Below are positions 46,126 to 50,813 of a stretch of DNA of 50,813 nt, piece by piece. A program made the position numbers and the translations under genes. The stretch spans positions 1-50,813 of the forward strand of contig JAUXQT010000061.1 of assembly GCA_030682135.1 (NCBI GenBank). The letters run 5' to 3'. The notes beneath the pieces are model-generated. The model was not told the DNA's origin. It ran no database searches and saw only the letters and a list, made by a program, of their open reading frames with translations. Position 1 is the first letter of the stretch. Every line of letters begins with the position of its first letter. The stretch comes from Nitrospirota bacterium (lineage in GTDB: Bacteria; Nitrospirota; Nitrospiria; Nitrospirales; Nitrospiraceae).

Positions 46126-46965
46126 CTAGCCGACCAGCCTCGTGAAGTCCGAGGCGAGCCGCTGGGCGATCGGACCAGGCCGTCCATTGCCAATAACTTT
46201 TCCATCTATACGAACAACGGCCAAGACTTCGACCGTGGTCCCGGTGAGAAACACTTCGTCGGCTTCATAGAGATCCGCCTGCGTGACAAAACGTTCCTGA
46301 ATCGGCAGGCCCCCGCTTCGAGCCAGATCCAGCACGACGGCCCGCGTGACCCCGGACAAAATGCGCGGTCCTTCCGGAGCCGTCATCACTGTTCCTCCCC
46401 GGACCACCATCACGTTGCTGACCGCCCCCTCCGTCACCAAGCCCTCTTTGACCAAAATGGCTTCAAACACGTGAGCCTGCTTGGCCTGCTGACGTGCGAA
46501 CACATTCGCTAACAAATTCAGACTCTTGATATCGCAGCGCCCCCATCGAATGTCTTCGATCGTCATGGCCTCCACACCGGCGGCCGGCACCGACTTGTCG
46601 AGAGGGTGGAATTCGCGAACCGTCATCACAACCGTGGGCGCCACTTGAGCCGGATAGACATGATCGCGGGGAGCGGCGCCCCTGCTCAGCTGAATGTAGA
46701 TTTTGGCTTCAGGATAGGTCGCCCGTTTAATTCCTTCCAAGACATGGCTTGTCCAGTCGGCACGAGAATAGGGCTGCGTCAAATCAAGCGCCGCAGCACT
46801 ACGCTCGAGTCGAGCCCAATGGGCCTCGAGTGCGAATGGACGCCCCTTGTAGGTGCGGATCACTTCGTAGACGCCGTCGCCGAACTGAAAGCCTCGATCG
46901 TCGATCGAGATCTTGGCCTCGGCCAACGGCACAAACGATCCATTGATGAACGCGACATCCGGCAC
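46126..46965 (-). CDS. Class IV aminotransferase (D-amino acid/branched-chain type)
   Basis: 279 residues of fold-type IV: 'SIDDRGFQFGDGVYEVIRTYKGRPF', the PLP-lysine in 'RWGRCDIKSLNLLANVFARQQAK', 'TEGAVSNVMVV' and 'LSGVTRAVVLDLAR' and 'EVFLTGTTVEVLAVVRIDG'. The pattern suits D-alanine transaminase best, with branched-chain transaminase or aminodeoxychorismate lyase as alternatives. It would supply D-glutamate or D-alanine for peptidoglycan if the first is right. It follows the I42-like gene by 2 bp and ends at a clear terminator. Confidence 0.85.
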   Translation of the reverse strand: MPDVAFINGSFVPLAEAKISIDDRGFQFGDGVYEVIRTYKGRPFALEAHWARLERSAAALDLTQPYSRADWTSHVLEGIKRATYPEAKIYIQLSRGAAPRDHVYPAQVAPTVVMTVREFHPLDKSVPAAGVEAMTIEDIRWGRCDIKSLNLLANVFARQQAKQAHVFEAILVKEGLVTEGAVSNVMVVRGGTVMTAPEGPRILSGVTRAVVLDLARSGGLPIQERFVTQADLYEADEVFLTGTTVEVLAVVRIDGKVIGNGRPGPIAQRLASDFTRLVG

Positions 46966-46967
46966 GG

Positions 46968-47330
46968 CTACGCACTCCTCCGAGACGAAGAGTCGGGAGC
47001 CGTCACCTCGAAGACCCGCCGGTCTTCAGCCGTAAACTTCCACCCCATGCGTTTTTCAAACAACACCCGGTGGGTCCCCGGCCTCATCACCTGAAACTCG
47101 AACGTCCGCTGCCCATTATCAACCGCATTGTTTCCGGCGATACGCTGGTAGTCGTCAGCCAATAGGGCCAGCCCCGTCGAATCATAGGTCGGAACCCAGA
47201 GCTCCCCTCGCGTCCTATCCTCCCAGAGACGGATCTGGAGGGGACGTTCAAGCGTCGTCTCAATTACCTTTACCCCATCTGAGGATTTGAGGCCATCATG
47301 GTCGGAACCGGAGGTCATACTCATCGTCAC
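46968..47330 (-). CDS. Chagasin-like (I42) peptidase-inhibitor domain protein
   Basis: About 120 residues. The pattern 'LERPLQIRLWEDRTRGELWVPTYDSTGLALLADDY...GQRTFEFQVMRPGTHRVLFEKRMGW' resembles the I42 family of cysteine-peptidase inhibitors, in which three loops (an N-terminal NPTTG-type, a central G-rich and a C-terminal RPW-type) wedge into papain-like enzymes. Here those loops are DRTRGELW, NNAVDNG and RMGW, so inhibitory activity is uncertain. No signal peptide is seen. The start is uncertain (GTG 47330, ATG 47324 or ATG 47318). Confidence 0.6.
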   Translation of the reverse strand: MTMSMTSGSDHDGLKSSDGVKVIETTLERPLQIRLWEDRTRGELWVPTYDSTGLALLADDYQRIAGNNAVDNGQRTFEFQVMRPGTHRVLFEKRMGWKFTAEDRRVFEVTAPDSSSRRSA

Positions 47331-47374
47331 GTACGCGGCAACCCGCGCCTTATCATTCGCCCGATCAACACGTA

Positions 47375-47695
47375 TTATGTTTTCCGCCGGGGCCCGACAC
47401 AGATCTCCGTGCCTTCTATCCGCACGTCATAACTTCCCACGCAATATCCGCCGCCATCCGTCCCTTGTCCGTTTCGAACGTCGAATGCCAGATCGTGCCA
47501 GGGACAGGCCACGACAAAGCCTTTGACCCGCCCTTCACACAAGGGGCCGCCCTCATGGGGGCACAAATTGTGGATCGCAAAATAGGCCCCATCAATATTG
47601 AAGAGCGCAATCTCGCGCTTGTTCACCGTCACGACTTTTGCCTGCCCGGGCGGGAGCTCTTCAACCTGGGCAACGGATTGAAACCCTTCTAGCAT
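47375..47695 (-). CDS. Rieske [2Fe-2S] ferredoxin-type protein
   Basis: 106 residues with one Rieske cluster site: C45-P-H47 in 'HNLCPHEGGPLCEG' and C64-P-W-H67 in 'VVACPWHDLAFDV'. The ligand set is complete (C-x-H ... C-x-x-H). The size and lack of a membrane segment indicate a soluble electron carrier or small subunit like those of nitrite reductase (NirD) or ring-hydroxylating dioxygenases. No partner gene is adjacent. Its role is therefore only inferred as electron transfer. Confidence 0.9.
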   Translation of the reverse strand: MLEGFQSVAQVEELPPGQAKVVTVNKREIALFNIDGAYFAIHNLCPHEGGPLCEGRVKGFVVACPWHDLAFDVRNGQGTDGGGYCVGSYDVRIEGTEICVGPRRKT

Positions 47696-47741
47696 GCCAC
47701 ACCGACCCCTCTCTTCATGCTTCGCACCACCCTCGCGTGCG

Positions 47742-48236
47742 CTACATCCGAAGTGTATATTTCAACTCCTGTCCCACGGTAACCCCTTCGCGCTTGATGA
47801 AGCCAGCCTCTGCTTGAATCGCGTAGCGGACCACTTCAGGAGAGGAACTAAACTTGGGACAGTCATCGTCCAGACAAGGAGCGGCATCTTCCCTGAGCCC
47901 CACAATGTGATGACTCTCATCAACCCACATGATATCCACTGGAAACCGATAGGCCTTTGTCCAAATATGGTTCTGTCCGGTCGACTCGAAGATATAAAGC
48001 ATTCCGCTATTCGCTGGCAACGTCTCTCGAAAGGCAAGACCGAAGAGCAGCTTCTCCGGTGTGTCCGCAACTTCCGTCTCAAGCACATGACCGTTCGGAA
48101 ACGACACGATAATGATCGTCTCGTCTTTTCGATCGATGAGAAAAAACGACGCGCTCATCAAGAAAATTGCCATGAGAACGAGCGTAATGATGCGCTTCTT
48201 TTTCTGCTCGCGATCGCTTATTGATATGCTGGCCAT
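47742..48236 (-). CDS. DUF192 protein with N-terminal membrane anchor
   Basis: About 164 residues from ATG 48236. A basic 'DREQKKKRIITLVLMAIFLMSASFFLI' segment forms an N-terminal anchor. The DUF192 domain follows: 'GHVLETEVADTPEKLLFGLAFRETLPANSGMLYIFESTGQNHIWTKAYRFPVDIMWVD'. Structures of this family show a small beta-barrel but no proven activity. An upstream ATG at 48290 would place the start before two hairpins (TGGGCC/GGCCCA and ACTCA/TGAGT, 48250-48295), which are better seen as leader structure. It is divergent from the ferredoxin gene. Confidence 0.8.
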   Translation of the reverse strand: MASISISDREQKKKRIITLVLMAIFLMSASFFLIDRKDETIIIVSFPNGHVLETEVADTPEKLLFGLAFRETLPANSGMLYIFESTGQNHIWTKAYRFPVDIMWVDESHHIVGLREDAAPCLDDDCPKFSSSPEVVRYAIQAEAGFIKREGVTVGQELKYTLRM

Positions 48237-48327
48237 AAGTATTTCATCTCGCGACTCATCGTGAGTCAGTGGGCCCAAAGGCCCATTCACATAGGGAGGC
48301 TAGGCCTTCTGAGCAAGTGCCGTTCTG

Positions 48328-48357
48328 TTGACTTGGAAAAGAGCGACAGACTAGAAT
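48328..48357 (+). promoter_or_regulatory. Sigma-70 promoter for the ferredoxin gene
   Basis: TTGACT (48328-48333) and TAGAAT (48352-48357) are separated by 18 bp. Transcription would start about 84 bp upstream of the ferredoxin start codon. The hexamers and spacing are identical to those of the alaC operon promoter. Confidence 0.65.
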
Positions 48358-48447
48358 GGCATTCACGTCGCGGCACGCACTATGTCGTGGCGGGGCGGAC
48401 TTGTCAACCGTGTGTGTCTCTATTGTAGTGAGAAGGAGGCGAGGGTC

Positions 48448-48795
48448 ATGGCGCTGCTGATTACCGATGAATGTATCTCCTGTGGGGCCTGCTTGCCCGA
48501 ATGTCCGAACGAGGCGATTTTTGAAACTCGCAGCGACGCGGAAGCGAAGGGTAACCATGTCGGCGACGGCCAGGGAGTCGGCGATAGTATTTATATCATT
48601 ACGCACGACCGCTGCACCGAGTGCGTCGGACACTTCGACGAGCCCCAGTGCGCCGCTGTCTGCCCGGTTGATAATTGCTGTATCGCCGATCCGCTCTATC
48701 CGGAAACGACGGAAGTCCTTCTCGATAAAGCCAGGACACTCAATCCCGATAAGGCAATTGATCCTGCCAAGATCTGGAGTGGCGTGCGCAACTAG
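48448..48795 (+). CDS. 2[4Fe-4S] ferredoxin, Alvin type
   Basis: 115 residues from ATG 48448 (AAGGAGG upstream). Cluster 1: C9-x2-C12-x2-C15-x3-C19-P. Cluster 2: C56-x2-C59-x8-C68-x3-C72-P, followed by a C77-C78 pair. The eight-residue insertion between the second pair of Cys defines the Alvin (Allochromatium vinosum, YfhL-like) group of low-potential ferredoxins. The loop between the clusters is long and Gly-rich. It could serve CO2-fixing or pyruvate/oxoglutarate ferredoxin oxidoreductases; none is in the window. Confidence 0.92.
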   Translation: MALLITDECISCGACLPECPNEAIFETRSDAEAKGNHVGDGQGVGDSIYIITHDRCTECVGHFDEPQCAAVCPVDNCCIADPLYPETTEVLLDKARTLNPDKAIDPAKIWSGVRN

Positions 48796-48819
48796 CTCTC
48801 ATTCATACGTCAACAAGAG

Positions 48820-48857
48820 GGCCCTGCTTTTCCCCCGAGAAGCAGGGCCTTCCTGTT
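48820..48857 (+). terminator. Intrinsic terminator after the ferredoxin gene
   Basis: A 10-bp perfect stem GGCCCTGCTT/AAGCAGGGCC (48820-48849) with a 10-nt loop, followed on the plus strand by TTCCTGTTT. It lies 24 bp after the ferredoxin stop. Confidence 0.7.
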
Positions 48858-49002
48858 TCTACAGTCACCTCCACAACGACCCTCATGTAGATTCCTACTC
48901 CCTGTCAGGCGTAGGATTATTCGTGACATATTGAATTCTCATCCGGCTCTTTTCTCTTGATGGAGCCAAAGCGCTTGTTCATCCCTCACAAGGAGGTGCC
49001 CC

Positions 49003-49335
49003 ATGCGGTATCAGTGGATCGTCATGAGTGCGCTCTGCGGAATCCTCACCATGCCAACGCTTGCCAAAGCCAGCACAGGCGATCTAGGAGCCATCATCGA
49101 AACCTTTGTCGCTCGACAGTTCCCCGATGCAGCGAGCCACTATTGGGTAATCAATGGGACACAATGGGATGGGGATGAAATGGTTGTGGACATGCACACC
49201 ATCGTCAGCGAGAGGCGTGAAGCGGAACCGACCTTACGCCATTTCCTGCTGCTGATCGTGGCAGGAGAGCTCAGAGGGGTTCAGAACATTCCGCTCGAGC
49301 CAGGAGCTGACTGCCGAGCCGAAGAAGATGTGTAA
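49003..49335 (+). CDS. Small exported protein of unknown function
   Basis: 110 residues with an AGGAGG ribosome-binding site and a signal peptide (to about residue 24, 'LTMPTLAKAS'). The mature part has 'LGAIIETFVARQFPDAASHYWVINGTQWDGDEMVVDMHTIV' and a single Cys near the acidic end ('GADCRAEEDV'). It has no recognised domain. It lies between the ferredoxin and cupredoxin genes but is transcribed separately from the cupredoxin (convergent). Confidence 0.7.
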   Translation: MRYQWIVMSALCGILTMPTLAKASTGDLGAIIETFVARQFPDAASHYWVINGTQWDGDEMVVDMHTIVSERREAEPTLRHFLLLIVAGELRGVQNIPLEPGADCRAEEDV

Positions 49336-49365
49336 TGGCAGCGCTTGAATCCACCGTCCTTGCAT

Positions 49366-49410
49366 AAAAAAACCACCGCCCCCTTCGCGCTATCGCAAAG
49401 AGGGCGGTGG
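49366..49410 (-). terminator. Intrinsic terminator for the cupredoxin gene
   Basis: A 9-bp outer stem CCACCGCCC/GGGCGGTGG (49373-49381 and 49402-49410) with further partial pairing inside, followed on the minus strand by seven T residues (49372-49366). It lies 24 bp beyond the cupredoxin stop. On the plus strand it may also stop the small exported-protein transcript, though no T-run follows there. Confidence 0.8.
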
Positions 49411-49433
49411 CCAAATACTTCTACCAAAAACTT

Positions 49434-49913
49434 CTACTTGATCATCAAAATCTTGCCACCGACATGGGCCGGGTGCAAATGACAACGATAGGTCAAGGTA
49501 TTCCCCTGAGTCGCATAGAACATGTCGCTGGTCGGAATTCCGATGTACTTGGTTTCGCCTGGCTTCAACACCACTTGGGCCTTCATCACAAACGGCGAAC
49601 CGGCATTTACGGCATCGGTCATCTGAAATCCATGATCAGCGGTCGAATTGTTCGTCACCTTAAGCAGCACTGGACGACCGGGCCGAACTTTGAAATCGAT
49701 GATCGTGACGGGCGGATACCACGTCTTTAAGGTTCCAATCTCGATCGCGAACAGCTCGGCATCGACATCCAGCTCCTTGAACGACTGCCCTACGACTGAG
49801 CCAGTCTCCAAATCCCCGATTTCGACTCCGCCTGCCTGGAGCGCAAATGCTGAAGATGCCCCAGCCATGACCATCACGAGGCCGAAGAAGACCCCTAACA
49901 TCGTCTTGCCCAT
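49434..49913 (-). CDS. Exported cupredoxin (mononuclear copper protein)
   Basis: 159 residues, with AGGAGG upstream and a signal peptide (to about residue 25, 'SSAFA'). The cupredoxin fold is indicated by 'GRPVLLKVTNNSTADHGFQM' (His94 in DHGF as the N-terminal copper ligand) and the C-terminal ligand loop 'TYRCHLHPAHVGG' with C144, H147 and H150. The common axial Met is not in the usual place, and H150 or a distant residue may substitute, as in nitrosocyanin-like proteins where the ligand set lacks Met. It should be a periplasmic electron carrier or copper protein. The gene is monocistronic. Confidence 0.88.
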   Translation of the reverse strand: MGKTMLGVFFGLVMVMAGASSAFALQAGGVEIGDLETGSVVGQSFKELDVDAELFAIEIGTLKTWYPPVTIIDFKVRPGRPVLLKVTNNSTADHGFQMTDAVNAGSPFVMKAQVVLKPGETKYIGIPTSDMFYATQGNTLTYRCHLHPAHVGGKILMIK

Positions 49914-50177
49914 GACCTACCTCCTTAAGAAAGAAGAAGAGATGTGATTAGGTTGGTAAATAACTACCGACACGACCTGGTAGCCTACACCATGCTGACT
50001 ACTACTTCTCTGCGTGTAACTCTTAATTATGTTCTGCCACTATGCCCGCTCTTCAAGAGGCAACCTTATAGCACAGCGACGAAAACGGAAGCAAGAAGGT
50101 TAATCTGCCATTTTTCAAATGACTGCTATCTATAGTAGCCGCGTATAATCAAGACAAGTCACAATGACTTCAATGAC

Positions 50178-50813
50178 TTAGTGCGTTGTCACTGCCTCCG
50201 GCTGTCCCTCCGGGACCGTGGATCCGATCAAAAGATCATAGGGCGCATAGTTGTCGGTTAACACGACACCTGCTTCCCAGGGTTCCGTGCGATGGGTACT
50301 CAGCAGAGCAATCGCTTCGAACGGGAGGCGCTGTTGTTCGACCAATGCATTGACCTTGTCTGCAGTGACAGCGAGCTGGTGCTGCGCGAGCGGAGCGCCA
50401 GCAAAGAAAATCAAATTCTCCGATTTCGTCTGAGCGGACTTCCAGGGCCCCTTGACCGCAAAAGACTCGACGTGAGGGAACGACCCTCGCATCGTCTGCA
50501 CGACTGCATTGGCCCGCAAGAGATCGCCTCCCTCGCCCGACGAGGCCAAATTCACTGCGAGAACACCCTTCGGCGACAGATGGGCCCGCAACTCCGCGAA
50601 GAACTCCACCGTGGTCAGGTGAAACGGAATCATGTGCCTGGCAAACGCATCAACCCAGATGAAGTCGTAGGTCCGCTCCGTGGAATTGAGAAAGACCCTG
50701 GCGTCACGTGCATGTACATGATGCTGAGGAGGCGGCTGATAGGCAAAATACTCTTCGGCCATGCGAACGACCACCGGATCGAACTCGACCACATCCAACT
50801 CGAGTTCAGGCCA
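50178..50813 (-). CDS. Spermidine-synthase-like methyltransferase-fold protein (5' end outside window)
   Basis: At least 211 residues, open at the right edge and ending at 50178. The Rossmann-type core shows 'LDVVEFDPVVVRMAEEYFAY' (acidic residue that binds the nucleoside ribose), 'HARDARVFLNSTERTYDFIWVDAF' and 'LTTVEFFAELRAHLSPKGVLAVNLASSG', the pattern of polyamine synthases and their relatives. A C-terminal 'VLTDNYAPYDLLIG' matches the segment that closes the site. The upstream part may carry extra transmembrane domains (fused MFS/spermidine synthase types exist), which cannot be seen. Whether it makes polyamines is unknown. Confidence 0.8.
   Translation of the reverse strand, partial: WPELELDVVEFDPVVVRMAEEYFAYQPPPQHHVHARDARVFLNSTERTYDFIWVDAFARHMIPFHLTTVEFFAELRAHLSPKGVLAVNLASSGEGGDLLRANAVVQTMRGSFPHVESFAVKGPWKSAQTKSENLIFFAGAPLAQHQLAVTADKVNALVEQQRLPFEAIALLSTHRTEPWEAGVVLTDNYAPYDLLIGSTVPEGQPEAVTTH

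Noticed and set aside
50144-50149. A perfect TATAAT on the plus strand near the right end
   Set aside because: There is no good -35 box and no plus-strand gene follows before the window ends, so a promoter call is not supported.
1-50813. CRISPR arrays, rRNA genes, prophage, restriction-modification or toxin-antitoxin systems
   Set aside because: No regularly spaced repeats, rRNA sequence, phage genes or recognisable defence or toxin genes were seen on either strand.

Overview
The window looks like chromosomal DNA of a Gram-negative, Nitrospira-like bacterium (phylum Nitrospirota). That assignment is inferred from the mix of genes: type IVa pilus minor pilins with PilY1, an IHF-type DNA-binding protein, an Alvin-type ferredoxin, an exported cupredoxin, a proposed non-ThrB homoserine kinase and citramalate synthase. 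No rRNA or lineage-defining gene is present. Almost the whole window is single-copy housekeeping DNA in long minus-strand operons. The only mobile DNA is one end of an insertion sequence at the left edge.

1-15.4 kb, pilus region (all minus strand). The first 137 bases are the promoter-side end of an IS with the first codons of its transposase. Next come two back-to-back minor-pilin modules. Module A (184-8848) is fimT-pilV-pilW-pilX, a small exported PilY2-like protein, pilY1, and a lipoprotein with Ig-like domains. It is preceded by a good sigma-54 (-24/-12) site. Module B (9115-14178) is a second, divergent fimT/pilV/pilW/pilX-like set ending in the PilB-type extension ATPase. The prepilin peptidase pilD (14429-15211) follows upstream. 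A plus-strand LuxR-type stand-alone HTH gene with a Lys/Pro/Ala-rich tail lies just beyond pilD.

15.7-28.4 kb, translation and aspartate-family amino acids (minus strand): rlmB, cysS, a DedA membrane protein, surE, tRNA-Pro(GGG), merR, ihfA, cimA, lysC, an alkaline-phosphatase-superfamily protein in the place expected for homoserine kinase, thrC, hom and an alaC-type aminotransferase. lysC-hom-thrC plus the superfamily protein would make threonine from aspartate. cimA gives a threonine-independent entry to isoleucine.

28.6-34.6 kb (plus strand): pdxJ, nnr, tsaE, a LapA-domain membrane protein and mutS, the last four tightly overlapped. A shared bidirectional terminator separates mutS from two convergent genes for exported proteins of unknown function (34.6-35.8 kb).

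36.2-46.0 kb (minus strand): the classical rimP-nusA-infB-DUF503-rbfA-truB-rpsO-pnp transcription/translation operon, ending in an M16 zinc peptidase. A stable hairpin lies in the rpsO-pnp gap.

46.1-50.8 kb: small independent units: a D-amino-acid/branched-chain type aminotransferase, a chagasin-like protease inhibitor, a Rieske protein, a DUF192 protein, an Alvin-type ferredoxin (plus), a small exported protein (plus), an exported cupredoxin, and a spermidine-synthase-like protein cut by the window end.

No wholly new multi-gene system is evident. The points most worth checking are the duplicated minor-pilin modules with their sigma-54 site, the alkaline-phosphatase-family protein in the threonine operon that lacks its metal-binding histidines, the IS end at a CTAG target, terminator hairpins directly in front of surE and rimP, and the pair of unknown exported proteins.
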